Shown here: one piece after another, positions 39,801 to 52,985 of the stretch
Numbering within the stretch: position 1 is the first letter of the stretch
Layout of the letters: every line of letters starts with the position of its first letter
Source: Gymnorhina tibicen
Lineage: Eukaryota > Chordata > Aves > Passeriformes > Artamidae
Length of the DNA: 64,000 nucleotides
Direction: 5' to 3'
Assembly (NCBI GenBank): GCA_013399875.1
Contig: VXAZ01007537.1
Coordinates: 496,001-560,000, forward strand
Position numbers and translations under genes: made by a program
Notes under the pieces: model-generated
What the model was told of the DNA's origin: nothing
The model's input: the letters and a program-made list of their open reading frames with translations, nothing else
Database searches by the model: none

Positions 39801-41493
39801 CATCAGAAAGAATCAGATAGATGGTGATCAGATTTTCCATGAGATTAAATGGCTGTCTTAGTGAGAATGAACCCATTCTGAAAGCAGAGCTTAGAGAACA
39901 TGTCAGCAAAAGTAGAAATTTCATGGGGGGAATTTCCCGTGTCTCCGGCATAGAAAGTATTATTAGCATAATTCCTCAAGCGCACACTAGCTAAGATACC
40001 TGTGAGTTATTTATTAATAGTTAAAGGAGTTATTTGGCATCCAGCATCAAATATAATTCTTGAAAAGGGCTGACAGCAGAATATATTTGTTAACTAGAGA
40101 CATGCCTAAACTTTGCCAAGAGAAATACTGAACTACATGTGCACTTACTGAAGGAGAGTGTGCCTTTTTTAAGTTGAAGTCCTTGTTTATACAATTTCCT
40201 TTTTCATCTTGTCATATTTCTCTAAATTTAGATTGATAATAGTAGCAACGGGAATAAGGTAGATTGCACTAAAGAAGAGTTCTGCCTATTATACCATTCA
40301 AAGCTTACATCTTTCTGCAGCATTTTCTTTATATAGCAATAGAAGACCACCCTTGTGATACCCTAAAACCTTGACTTATTTATATTTTGTTCATTTTCTT
40401 TAGTTTAATGAGGTGAAAAATAAACAAGCTTCTCAAGGAATGAGAGACTGTCAGTGCTAGAAACTGAAGTTCTCTGTTTATTCATAGGCCAGATATAGAT
40501 GCCAACAGGCACCATGCAGAAATGTCTGACAGTAATCATGCAGTTGGTCTGAGGGAACAAGACCAAGTTAAGTGGTGGTTATTAATGTAACTCCTTGCTG
40601 CTCCACATTTGGGACCCTTTCCTGAGCTGAGATGGTCAATGCTATCGACCCATGGTCAAGTACGTGGAATCCAGACAGGGGAATCAAAGATAAGAATTGA
40701 CTTGCAGGCTGTTCTCTCACAAACCTCCTCTCTTCTAATTGATTTTCCATATGAAATAAAAATAAAATAGAGTGAAAACTGATATCTGTGACATAGTAAT
40801 TCATAAGAAAGCTATGGTATGGTAAAATTGCTCAGGCAGAGTAGTCTCTTGAGCACTCTGAGCAGAGGCGTGCTGCGCTGCTATTTAGATCCTCTCCCTT
40901 TGGCTGCCTCTCAAGACAGACGGCTTCTCAATCACGCTGTAGGCTATTTATCTGGGCAGACGTGGTGGGGAATTAATCTACCTGGCGTGCTTGGACACGC
41001 AGGGTCCCATGTGCTCTTCAGGGTACCCTCCAGCCTGTCTGAGCCCACACTTCCAAGATCACCGTCTAGTTCTGGTGATGATTTTGACTCCTGGAATGGC
41101 CATCAAACAGCAACACAGAGACTCTCTTGGAGTCCATCACTACTGATGATCAAGACCCTTGGGACTTTAACGTGAGCTGATTCAAGTATCAAGATCTATT
41201 ATGTATAATATGGCAAAGAAAAACAACATACTCAGGAAGTTTCACAAGATTTATCCTGGCTTTAAGATACTGGGAAACCGCTTTAAAAACTTCTGAAGCA
41301 GCATCGCTGATGTCAAAGGTCAATATTTTCAGATGATGTTCTCACAAAATCAAATCAAATAGGATATTTATTTAACTGTGACATCCAGCTTTTAAAGTTC
41401 TTTTTGCAATTCTACTGACAGTAGATAGCATTTTGCTTGTAACTGCTGTTTTGCTGGTGGAGAAAGGAGATCCAGGTTAGAATGAATTCTGTA

Positions 41494-41513
41494 TACACAC
41501 ACACACACACACA
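41494..41513. repeat. (AC)10 microsatellite
   Basis: A perfect dinucleotide run of about ten AC units, preceded by gtat. Confidence 0.95.
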
Positions 41514-44500
41514 AATGTTCTATTTACTTTCCTGCAAACATTTATTTATTCCCTAAAAATTAGCAGTCATTATAGCTGTATGTGAAAGAGATATCCACAC
41601 ATTGATGACAATCTGTCTTGTTTTATTTTAACTCTTCAAATTAAAAATAAGAGAATATTTTGGACAACAGCAGTCACTTTTTGCAGGACTGAGAATAGAC
41701 ATACTATTTAGGATATTGCTGAAACATTATAGGGGAGAAAAGGAGGCAAAATTACAATTATGTCTTTTAATATCAAGTCATAACTCTTTCAGCCTTGTTT
41801 TATTCTGCAAATACTATAATTTACAGTAGTGATTCTCTACTAATCAGGTGTTGTTATTGCAGTGTTCTCTTTTACCAGGACATTTTAGTGTTAAAAATTA
41901 TAAAAGATGTCAGTCAGTTTTGAGTGTACTGCAATTATTTTTATGGCTGATAAACTGAATGAATAACTCCTTGTGTGCAACATAGGCAGAGCAGGTTTGA
42001 ACAGTCCTTGGTTTGCTTTTGATTTACATGTCTATACAAAGATGTGCAACTCTTAAAAAATACGGTATTACTGCACAATAAAACAATTGGATTAGAAGTG
42101 ATTCTACTGAATGTTTTTGCTTTCTTTCACATAATATTGCAGTTGCAAAAATATATACACACACTAGGTCCTGTGTGCACTAAAATACAGCTATTAAGGT
42201 TTCTTTTTTAAGATAAATTGATGAGATTGCAAAGATTCTTGGAAAGATAAAAAAAGGGGATGTGTTGTTATTGGTCTCGAGGTCATTAAAAACAATGTGG
42301 GCAGAAAACTTTTAGTTGGCACCTAAATCACTAAAAGTTAAGATAAAGAATCCTTGAATGACAAGCGGCAACTTCTCCTTTCCTGAACCGGCATTATCCT
42401 ACAGAGCTTCAAGAATACCCCAGAGTAAAGGTAAGGAAGAAACAGTTTTAGTGCAACATCCCTTAATTGTACACAGATGTTTACTAAGAAATGTAGCTAT
42501 ATCATCTGCATGGCAGAGAAAAACAGGGATTTTATTCCTCTGTCTGTTATCAATTAAATCATCAAAACAATTATCATTTGAATTACAATGTATCATTTCA
42601 CTTTTAGAATGTATGGGGAGGAGGCAATCTATGAAGCAGAAATCTGCTAACCATCAAAGCAACAAAGAAACATTAAAGTTCAATGGACAGTTTGTTCATG
42701 TTTTAACCTTGGGGTTTTTTTAAAAATGGAAACCATGTTCACATGGTCAAAGTAACACTTGCGTCAAGAAAGCCTTTGAGGTTCATTCAATCCAGTGAGA
42801 CAGTAAATTTTTTTCTCTCTTTTTTTTTCCTTCTTTCCCCTCCCCACCCACTGCCTTTTTTTTTTTTCCCAACACCCAAAAATGTTTTCAAGAAGGGAAT
42901 ATGATCCTAGGAGATTCCAAGGTGGCACTGCTAGAGTTCTATCTGGGAAAATATCTGCTGAGAGGCAAATTTGCCATAAGAATAGAAATAAAATGCTCAA
43001 CTTATAGCTGTATTCCTTTGGAAAATGATTGCAACTGGAAACTAATTCCTATTAATGCTATCATTCTATTATCTTCCACTATGTATGTGTTATACTTGCT
43101 CAGTGTTATTTATTATGGTATCTATGTTTTAAAGTATTCATCTGACCTTGGAAAAGGGATATATTCCAATCCTTTTTACTGTACATATATCTTGCATCAA
43201 TTAATGAAATGCCAGGTAAGTAGTTTCCTTATTGTTTTTAAGCTGAAAAAACTGTAAAAACAGCAATGACACACTGGTTTTTTTTAAGAAAACAGATCTG
43301 TTTCTTAAGGGAACAGGTGTGTTGGTATGAAAAATTAAAATCCTCAACAAATAACCCACATGGGATGTTAGATACTATACCAAGGTGCTTCTGTTTTTTC
43401 TACTAGCAGTTATTTTCAGAAATTATTCCCTATAAAAATATGAATATTTTCTCTTGCTGTGAAATTTGAAACCTTTTTTCCTTCTGAAATTAAGCAACAA
43501 CTATGCCACTGTACTTCCTGATGCAATAACTACCTGTGACAAAGGGTCATATTCATAAAAAGCTTTCTGTGGCCAGAGCTCTTTAATACTTTCCTTTTAA
43601 AGCTGAAAATAAAGACACAGGATTTTATTAGAGATACACAAAATGTCATAATTATCTAGTCACAGAGATTAGTGTCTCCTTAAGGTAACCTTTAAGCAAG
43701 GATGGGTTTTTCCACCAGGTTCAAATGCAGGGATTGAAAAGAGCCCTCTGCCTGTGCCCCCAGCATGTGTGCTAATATGCAGTCTGGTTGCACAAGTAGC
43801 ATCTGAATTTAAACTGAGCTTTGTTTAAACTGCCATTTATACCTATAATTTTTGGCACTCTGTCCAGAAGGACAAAACAGTCTGGAAAAGAGAATCATTC
43901 TCCAGTAAGCAATGCAATCTGCCTGCTGTCAACTGTCCGTTTCCATCAGATTAGGCTGCCTTTTCCACATTTAGAGGTCTAGTTCAAATGTTTTACATGG
44001 GCATAACAATTATAAGGAGAGTCATGATCTTAGAAAAATAACTGCCATGGGATTTATTACTGCATTTTCTCTCAAAATTTAAGTATATACTACATTAAGA
44101 GTAGTCCAGGCTGTTTGTATATATTTGCTGTCTCTTCACTGTATGTAAACATGCATTTATGAATTCAAACAGCTATAATTTCATGGCACTATCTAAGTGC
44201 CTGGTATTAACAACAGTGATACAGTGTCTGTACTAACAACAGAGATAAACTTTTGTTTTGAAATTGCCTGTCCCTTACAGACACACAGGCATTGCAGAGT
44301 TTGGGAATTTGTTTGGTTTGAGTGCTCACAGCTTTCTACTTGTGCTGCATAGCTGAGCAGAGTATTACCTTTGGTGCCAGAAAGGCACAGCAGCCTTCCA
44401 CTGCCCACCTCTCCCAAAAGTAAACATCCACAGGATCATTTTACTTCGGGACCTACTTTCTGACATTTCAGGTACCTTGTACATACACTAACCTTGCCAC

Positions 44501-46961
44501 CCTGAAAAGTGACAATGGTTTGTCACTAATCAAGTATTAAATGCAACATCTACTTTGCTCAGTAAAATGTCTCAGGAAGCGTTGCCACAGGAGATTGAAA
44601 GGAATTTATTGTTTTACTGATTTGGAAACAGCGCATATGTGGGTTGTGGAGGTAATGTGCTGCTGAGACAAGTGTGTATTCCAGCTGGCTCAAAGGCTAG
44701 ACATGCCTCCTAACTTTTATGCTCCTTAACATTTAAATGTGCCAAAAGAAGCTCCTGGGCATCCTTAGGAGCAGGCCCAGTCCTTTGCCTGCTGACAGCA
44801 TGTCTAAACCTGAACCTGGTCCTATTTTGAACATACTGGGAGCTTGAAGCACACCTTGAGACTTAGCTTTTAAATCAAGCTTTCCACAGACTGCCAGCTG
44901 CAAAGCCCTGGATGATAAGTTTACTGGCATGGTTTGTGTTTCTTTGCTGAACTCAAAGCCTCAGGGCGGTAAGACGGCGGTGCGGATTTTTGGCCCTTTC
45001 ATCCTAACTATTAATTGATCTTCAAGTACCTTGTGCAAGATATGCCATCACAGCTCCATGAAGGATCATTAAAAATACTGGCTGTGTTACACGATAGATC
45101 TATGTATTTTTCTGTGATACAATATGAGCTCCAGCACTCCACCATGAATATTTAATTCCTACTTACTTCAGCTATTTTGTCTATTGTTTTATTTGCAGAT
45201 TACACCTGAAAACAGGTAGTTGCTTTCTCTTACACGTATTTACCACTCAAACTTTAACTACCTGCTTCATTTGTAGACACACTAGAAGCACTTTTATAAG
45301 AAGCACCAAGTTACTGGAACTATTTTCACTGAAAATACACAGTAATCAAATTACCGCAGTACTTAAAATCAGTCTCATGGGGTAAATACTCAGAGTTACG
45401 AATGTGATCTTTTGCCTTCTTCACATGGTCTGCAGTGATGACTTGAAAAACACTGATGAATATACCTGCTATAAAGTCATTCCCTGGAATATTTAACACA
45501 GTCACTGAGAGGCAAACAGTGCTTTATTAATTAAAAAAATGCCTTCTGTCTCACTCCACAGCACAGACACAGCAAAATTCAGACTCTGGAAAACTGGAAA
45601 GCAAAGGGTTAAATGACATGGCCCTGTCATGTTGCACATTGTTGTTGCACATTGCTGGAGAATCCCCAGGGGCTTTTCTGCTTCTGGGTGTATGAGGTGT
45701 ATGTGCAGAGACAGGATAGGATGGAGCAGTGCAGCTCCAGTGCAGCAGGACAGGGGCTGTAAGAGGTGCCTGGGGAGCAGTTGTGTCTCTCTGGGTGTGG
45801 ATGTGAATCCCTGTCAGTGACTCCTGCATTTACCATCAAAGGGAAGAGATACTGATGCACCTGGGAAGAGCCTGTACCTCATTTCTGCACTGTCATGTGT
45901 ACATTACTAATGGTAGGGTACTGAGATCATCATCAGCTAGATGGGAGATATGTGTGGTCTGTGGGTTTACAGACTGGCAAGTCAAAGAAAAGTGTTAGAC
46001 TGAGTCATCTGCAGAAAGATGAAGGCACTGTAAATAACTTTTTTTCAAAAATCGTTGATGTGGTGATCTTTTTATGCAGCTGAGTAAGTGCTTGAGAATA
46101 GGACAGATGGAGGCAAATTAAAACTTGAATTCCCCAGGTTTCAAAAATTTAAACTGAGAGATCTGCACATGAATTCCCTGCCTTTCAGAAACTTAGTATT
46201 TGCTACACCTGTTCCTCAGAAAGGGCACAAAATACCTCTAAGCAAACCTAAATCAGTTTAAACAAAGCTTTCTCTGGTTTTCTTTGTTTTTCTCACTGGA
46301 TTTATTTGGGTTGAGCTACTTTTTGTTGTTTTTTAATGAAAGAGAAATTTTTCTATCAGGAAATGCATGATCATTTTGTGCAATTTTTCTTTTTGAGCTT
46401 TATTACAAGGAGAAAGCTTTAGTCACCTGAATAATGTAGTATATTTGTCTTGTCCTCTGGGCACTCTGGCCCACCCCCTGCAATTTTACCTCCACTCACC
46501 ATTTCACCTTCCACTCTATCCATTTGCCTATTCTTCTCATTGCAGCATTTTGGAATATACAAGCATCTAAGAAGGTATTCCTAAATGGGAATGTGATGTA
46601 TTCATATAGGTTGAAGTGCTTTCAGCTTCACACACGTACAAGCACACAATGTTCTCTATTCCTCTAGAATTTCCACTCCTTTAGAAGGGAGACCCGTGTA
46701 GGTGGCTCTCCCATCTGGCTAATGCCATGTCCTGCTTCTCTAACAAATTCTCTCCCGGCATACAGACTAGTTCAATTTTCACTGAAATTGCTGAACGACA
46801 GGGTTGCTGGCTTCTTCATTAATCTTTTTAGCCACCACACCTGGCTGTAAATCAGTCATATCTATGCAAGATAGTCCTTCCCAGACAAACATGCTGCTCT
46901 GGCAAACACTCAATCCTACTGAAACGCAACTCCTTCTTCCTCAAAAATAAATGAAAAAACC

Positions 46962-46983
46962 CAACAACAACAACAACAACAAA
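46962..46983. repeat. (CAA)7 microsatellite
   Basis: About seven perfect CAA units directly after an A-rich stretch. Confidence 0.95.
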
Positions 46984-47555
46984 TGGGGAACCACATAGTG
47001 ATTGAGAAAAACACCAAGTGACTGAGGTCACTTAGGACATAATTGCAGCTCCAGTGTGATCTTCAAATCTGCATGCACAAAAAAGCCCTGCTGAGAGTTA
47101 CCCTTTTTGATAATGAACGTAATTTTTTTTTTTTTTTACCCCTTGATTCCAAAGACAGATAAATCTTTGGAAATTCTGACTCAAGTAGCACAATGCTTGA
47201 AGCACTAAATGTATCCAGTGGTACTATTATGATCATCTGAACTAGAGTGCAACTGAAAAATGTGCCTAAGATTTAGGGGCACATAGATAAGTTAGAGAAA
47301 AACGCATTCAGAGTCCTAGTGCTAACATAACTCCCATGTTTCTGTAAAGAGTGAAACAAAAATAAAAGTGAAAAAACATACATCTAACAGCTGAAGTTAC
47401 TGCATTTCTAATTTGTAATACATCATGTCATGTGTGATGCTCAGCATGACAAATAAAGACAGATTACCTGGCCGGAATAGCTTATAAAGTCCTGAGGTTT
47501 TAAACACTTTCATAGGGCGTGGTGTTTACGCTATGAAGAGTGCCATTAACTGCAC

Positions 47556-47722
47556 TGGAATAAAGCAGTGTCATTGACTTCAATGAGACTACTCATGGTA
47601 ATAAGCACAGTGCCCAGTGCTGTCTGGAGACTACTATTATTGCTAGTTACATGCACTTCATGTTGCAGTAGCCTCTAGAAGACAAGTCATAGACCTGGGC
47701 CCCACTGGGTTAATCAGTATGG
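47556..47722. repeat. Possible ancient amniote interspersed repeat
   Basis: The phrase attgacttcaatgagactac at 47573-47592 with actcatggtaataagcac after it, and further on gtagcctctagaagacaagt with ggccccactggg near 47669-47710, resembles an old high-copy amniote repeat that I remember from reptile and bird DNA (…gactactcatg…, …ggccccattgtgctag…). The similarity is partial and the family cannot be named with confidence. Confidence 0.3.
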
Positions 47723-49252
47723 TGCCCAAAGTTAGGAATGAGAATAAGATGGATAGGGAAGAGAGGAAAACTAGGATGAGAAGAATAGGAAACAAGTGTC
47801 TCAGCATTGTTACTTGGCAAGTTGCTGCATATATTTCAGATTTACAGTTTTTAAAAGCTAATAATAATGGCTTTGTTTAATCAGAGCCACATTCAGCAGA
47901 AAAGTTATTTACATATTTTAAAAGATTCTGAAGGGCTCCTCCTGTACTGGCTCACTTAGCCCTTTTCCTGCCCTTTTTCTCCACTGTGACTTTTGAAAGC
48001 AAGATCCACAGCAGTCTGTGCTTCTATAGGAATAAAAATTAAAAGGCTTACATTTTGTTGTGGTCGTGGTAAAAAAACTGTACGCAGACCTTTTTCTTTG
48101 ACTCCATTGTTTGAAACTTTGCTAGTTCCTTTTTTTTTTCTCACTTCCTCTTACTTGTATTTGTAGAGTGTGAGAGAGGTTAAGTGCTTTCAGTGTTTGA
48201 TCAGTCACCAACTAAGAATACCCTGGAAATCAATGTTTTCTACAAGCTGAATTTTGTGACTATGTATACATGAATGTGTGAATATGAGCATATGAGTAAT
48301 TGCTCAGAATGTGCAAGTGTGTTGTGGTAATTATTTTCCTCCATTCATAGCTTTTTCAAAGGAAAAAACATTAAATTGATCTAGAGGGAAAAAAAATAAT
48401 GAAAATCCCCTTAAAAACTAATTTCCTAGACCAAATATGCATCAGAATGTTTTAGAGAGGGAGTAGGGGGGTTAACACTGCTGTAGCAGTTACAATTTTT
48501 TTTTTTTAAAAAGCATGATTCTTTACGAATACATGCAGTGTGGGAGGAAGGAAGGACTTGTGGTTTTGGCACTTGACTGGTAAGCTCACAAGAGCTAGAT
48601 TCTGTTTCCAGCTCTGCCACAGACTGTTCATAGATGCTATCATAGTGAAAATAATAAATAATAATAGTTATGAGCACTGCTGCAAATTATTATCATCTTT
48701 CTCTGCTTGTAAAAAAGGAGTAAGAACAGTACTTCCCTCCTGGTGCATGATTTTTAATGTGCTGGTGTTGTAAGAAGACTAAAGATGCCCAAACCGGTGC
48801 TGTGCAGGGATCCTCTGGCAGCTGATACCTGGAGCAGCACACGGCGTGTGAGCCCTGGTGCTTTGGCCAGCCCAGGTGGCCGTGTCTGGGGGAGGCCCCA
48901 CTTGGCTGTAGCGTTGAGACACAGTGTTAGGGCAGGCTGACATCAGTGAAGTGACCAAACAGCATAATCACAATGGAAATTAATTTCTGAGGGGGTTCAA
49001 GTAATAATGTTTCTTTCTGGAATTTAAAAGGATTGTGACAAGAGTGATAGGAGATGCCAAAATGCATGTTAAAGTGCTCAATTCAGTGTTTTTAGTTAAA
49101 AATATTTTCTGTGCAACAAAATCAGTGGGGGATGTGATGTTTCATGCTTCTTCCAGCTACCTGGCCAGGCTTACGCACCCTGATTCAAAGTGAACATACA
49201 AGCTAAAGATGAAGAAAATTCCTGCTTGTTGAAGGGAAGGGTAGGGATTTAT
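47723..49252. other. Unique non-coding DNA with one GC-rich patch
   Basis: Nothing recognised as a gene. The stretch 48785-48930 is notably GC-rich against its AT-rich surroundings and might be an old repeat or regulatory patch. No open frame of interest crosses it. Confidence 0.5.
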
Positions 49253-49301
49253 AATAATGTTGTGGTTTAACCCAGCAGGCAGCTGAAACCAGGACAAATA
49301 A
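49253..49301 (-). mobile_element. Miniature LTR remnant (39 bp) with target duplication
   Basis: The + strand 49258-49296 begins TGTTGTGGTTTAACCC and ends CAGCTGAAACCAGGACA. Read on the minus strand, this is an LTR start (TGTCCTGGTTTCAGCTG) joined almost directly to an LTR end (GCTGGGTTAAACCACAACA). The end piece closely matches the true LTR end at 29481-29499 in this same window. Identical 5-mers AATAA flank it (49253-49257 and 49297-49301). The simplest reading is a solo LTR that lost nearly its whole interior between short GCTG-type homologies. The duplication is AT-only in AT-rich DNA, so chance cannot be fully excluded. Confidence 0.6.
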
Positions 49302-52300
49302 TTATCACAAAGAAAAGCTTTGGGAATGATGATAATCAGCTACTACTGCACCATTAAACTTTAAAAGTTTTTTGGTAATTGACACAAAAGGTTTGATTAC
49401 CATAAATACTTCTCCCTGGACTAGCTTTCCTTCCATTAAAGTACATTATTTCAAAAAAAGCACTCTGTTTTTCTACTAAGTTTACAGAAGACAACATTGG
49501 GCCAACAATGACTGCCTTTGCAATTTCTGCCTCAAAGTTCACCATCCATAGGACTCTCCATGGACTGCTACTTCCTACTTTATCTTCGGTAAAACAGTTT
49601 GTTCTAAATTTTCTCCTGTCTTCATCTCTTAGTAGATCATCTTCATTAAGAAAACACTTCTATAAATGGCAGTGATGAAAAAAGTGCCAACTGGATTTTC
49701 TAGCAAATCAAATCTCTGAAGAAAAATGAAATTGTAATAAAGTATCCCCACTACATTCCTGAAAATGAAGTTGATTTTTCTTTCTTTTGTGAACAAATGC
49801 TTCCTCAGCATTTGGAGTTTGCAATTTCCCTGCATTCAAAATTTTGTTTAATTTATTTTCTCCTTGTTGGTTTGTTGGGGGTTGTTGCTGGTTGTTTGTT
49901 TTTCAGAGATTGATGTAGAATAACTCCCTTTTTTGATTTCTGTTTGCTATAGGATATTGTCCACAGAGTCCATCAAAACACATTTGACTCTTAGTATCCT
50001 TAAAAATCAAGTTCTTAAATAATCTAGCACTTGACTCTAATGTGTAACTTTAACCACTTAAATAGCTGTAATGCTAATATTTTTACCATTACTATTCCTT
50101 TTCATAGATGATAAATTTATAAAAAATCACTATGATATTTGTTATCCTGCATAAGTTAGACCATACAGCTCCAGCCAGCTTATTCTTGCATTAGGCTAAA
50201 GGACTTATACTAGAATTGAGATATGCCTCTTAATAAGATATTGAGTCTCGACTTAAAGATCCCTAATTATGGAAAATTTAACACATCTCTTGAAAATCTG
50301 ATTCACAGGATGATTACTCTAACTGTTATAAATGTGTCTGATTGAACTTTCCCAGTTACAGCACATTTTTTATTTATTATTCTAAAGCCAGGGCTTAATA
50401 ATCTAATGTACCTTATAACACCAACTTTCTCCAAGAAAAAAAAATATGATGAAGCTGTCTTACTGCCAAGTGCACTATTTATTGAGGAAGGTGGCATTCT
50501 GCAACAGGACTGGAATCCAAATTTAGCCTTATTGGGAGTTTTAGACTATAGACGCCTATTTCTGACAAATAAATAAAGTCCAAGTCTACTGTCTTGCGGC
50601 CTAAGGAAAGACATAATAGGACATGATACCTGGCAGAGTAGAAGTAGGTGAGGGACTGAGATGGGGAAGAGAAGTGATTTAATGTTCATTTTTGAAGTTA
50701 CATGTTTTTGAGTGCATACTATTTACTGCTTTCTCATTTTGCACTTAATTTGTATAGTTTAACTTCAATCAGTTGGCATGGGAATGGTGGTCAGGGCTGA
50801 AAAGAGAGTGGAACTGATTCATATTCATCAAAGATCTAACATGATGAGCAGTGTCTGGTCTTTGATTTTGTAAAGACTCCTCAAGATATTTGATATTAGG
50901 CTACAAGTCACGGAATGTGCTGTTGTAACTTGTACAAGATCCTAAATAATTTTGAATTGGCTTGTGTTCAGTTCTTATGATTTTTTGGGCTTCCTTTTTT
51001 CTAATGTACATAAATTATTCTTCCCAATCCCATTAATGTTAAATATGCTTGCTGAGTTGTCTTCCAAGAACCTTTTCTTTAAACAGAGTCTACCTGAGAT
51101 AAATGACTTTCTTTTTTTTTTTTTTTTAGCTAACAACACCTCAATAAAAGACCTTTGGGGCTTGCTGTCTGTGTATTATGATTTATTTGTTGATGTAAAA
51201 AGATTGCACTATGTAGCAGGTCTACCTTTCTCCCTCGTGTACTAATACAGCTTATCTGTTCTCTTATTGAGAAATCCTGCCCCACAGAGCTGAGAGCAGA
51301 ACCCTGAGCAGTTTCCCATCCACCTCTTCAGATCCTGGTGCCTATTAAAACATCTCAGGAAGACTCAGTTTCACTGGGATGACTTGGAAGAAGTGAGGGA
51401 ACCACTAGGAGTTCCAGTGCTTACTCCTAACAGTAGCACTGACAGGAACAGGAGACCCATCAACTCTCCATCCATTCCCACCCACCCTTATCGATATTGT
51501 TTTTAAGGGAATTTGCCCCTGGAAAAGCCTTGGTCCTGTCTTTGCACACCTACGGTGTTTTATAAAACTTAGAGATAGTAAGAGCGTGCCATGGCTGTTG
51601 GCCAACACCAGTCGCTCCAGGCCCTGCAGAGCAGCAGGGTGGGGATGGGTAATATCAACCACCCATATAAAGGGTCAGTGGAATAAGGAGCTACAAGCTT
51701 TCTTCTCCTCATACATGAAACAAACCTGCTCCTTTCCAATGAGAAACAAATCTTTCCCTGAAAGTGGCCCCTGGATTTTCACTTGTATTTCTTTGATTCC
51801 CAGAGAAAGCAAATATAAAGGCATCAGTCACTAGTCAATGTTCTACTTTATTCTTTCAAAACTCCTTTTATATCATTTGCTTTTGCCTCAATGAGGATAC
51901 TGTGTGAGCTTCAGTATCCAGGCTTTTGCAACTATCATCATTTTAGGATCACATTTAGTTAGCTCAATGTAGATGACAGCAGAAAGTTATAAGTTTCTAA
52001 ATACGCAACTTCTGTGATAGACCTTAAAACCTTAAATTCAAAATATGCATATGGTGATCTGAATGTGTTAATCCTGTAGCTGAGCAGGTTTGTTTTTTTA
52101 ATAAATCTGAATTAACGTGATGCACTTTTTATGTAGATCAGAGATGAGAGACTTTGTGGAAGAAGGTGGATTTAAGAAATACTTTTGGCAAATAGGGAAC
52201 CAGTTGCAAGTAAAATGTTTTATCATGTATAGCTGCATATTTAAATACTACAGAAAGGAAAGCTCTTAAGTTAGAGAAAACAGAATAACATGGAATTTGG

Positions 52301-52528
52301 GACAGTAAAAACCTTTAAGCCAAAATTCTCAAAGGTTCATTTGTTCAGCCATAAACCTGGACATGATCTGAACTCAGACAGGAACAGTCCTATGCCATAT
52401 TTGCCACTGGTGACACACAGGCCAGCTCAAAGCGGTATGTTGCTGCAGCAGGATGCTCTGCCTACAATGGGGAGAACAACTTGAACAATGCCCTATTTGC
52501 AAAGCTATAAGTGGTAAATGAATAGGGG
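49302..52528. other. Unique non-coding DNA
   Basis: No gene or recognisable repeat. A T16-type run followed by AG at 51112-51129 looks like a splice acceptor, but no plausible exon follows. Frames of 82-97 codons near 50952-51245 and 51405-51834 show no family pattern. Confidence 0.5.
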
Positions 52529-52529
52529 G

Positions 52530-52985
52530 TGTCATGCTGCTTTTGGTGTTGAACAATGCTGAAATCAGCCTGACGCATCAATCCCAAAGTTAAACATCCT
52601 GATAGTGAGATAAGATACGGTAGATCTGGTAAAATACCTGGATAAAGGACCAAACAGGTGATACTACTGATAACTTCTCTAAAGCTACTGAGTTGACATG
52701 ACTGGCCTGGAGACATATGACAGTCGTATATAAAAGCCCAGTGCCAAATTTTAAGAGTAGGGTTTTCTAATGTATTCCTTGTTGGGGTATATGCATGGAG
52801 ATTCCTCCCTTGACTGGGGACGCCTCTAAAAGTTATTCCTTGAGGCTGAGCTAAAGAGACTTGCCCAACTTGTTGTTGGTACGAGTGAGTACAACATCAA
52901 TCTCTACTTAATAATTTGGTTTGCTAGTTGTAATAAAATTGCTTTAATACAATTGCTTTTAATATAATTTCTTCAATATAGCTTC
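52530..52985 (+). mobile_element. LTR-like promoter/poly(A) module, unclassified
   Basis: A TATA box (TATATAAAAG, 52727-52736) is followed by the segment ggggacgcctctaaaagtta (52817-52836), then ccttgaggctgagctaaaga near 52839-52858, and the poly(A) signal AATAAA at 52932-52937, about 205 bp after the TATA box. This spacing is close to the 190 bp seen in the solo LTR at 27.8-29.5 kb, and the intervening text resembles the R-U5 part of avian retroviral LTRs as I remember them. A possible TG start is at 52530 (tgtcatgctgc). I could not find a CA end with a matching target duplication, so both boundaries are approximate. It could instead be a non-retroviral promoter. Confidence 0.42.

Larger units (their letters stand above)
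33835..47555. other. Long unique non-coding stretch
   Basis: I find no coding exon or young mobile element in about 13.7 kb. It contains an (AC)/(AT) run at 36972-36999, an (AC)10 microsatellite at 41494-41513 and (CAA)7 at 46962-46983. A CpG-retaining patch lies at 40855-41010 in otherwise CpG-poor DNA. Pyrimidine-rich low-complexity sequence lies near 42810-42870. Frames reach at most 121 codons and look random. A vague CR1-like terminus near 36073 was not accepted. Confidence 0.5.

Noticed and set aside
40819..41175. 118-codon + strand frame.
   Set aside because: No protein family pattern. The region is better viewed as possible regulatory DNA.
51112..51245. T-run plus AG as a splice acceptor for an exon.
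   Set aside because: The following open stretch has no conserved protein pattern or convincing donor. Poly-T tracts are common throughout the window.
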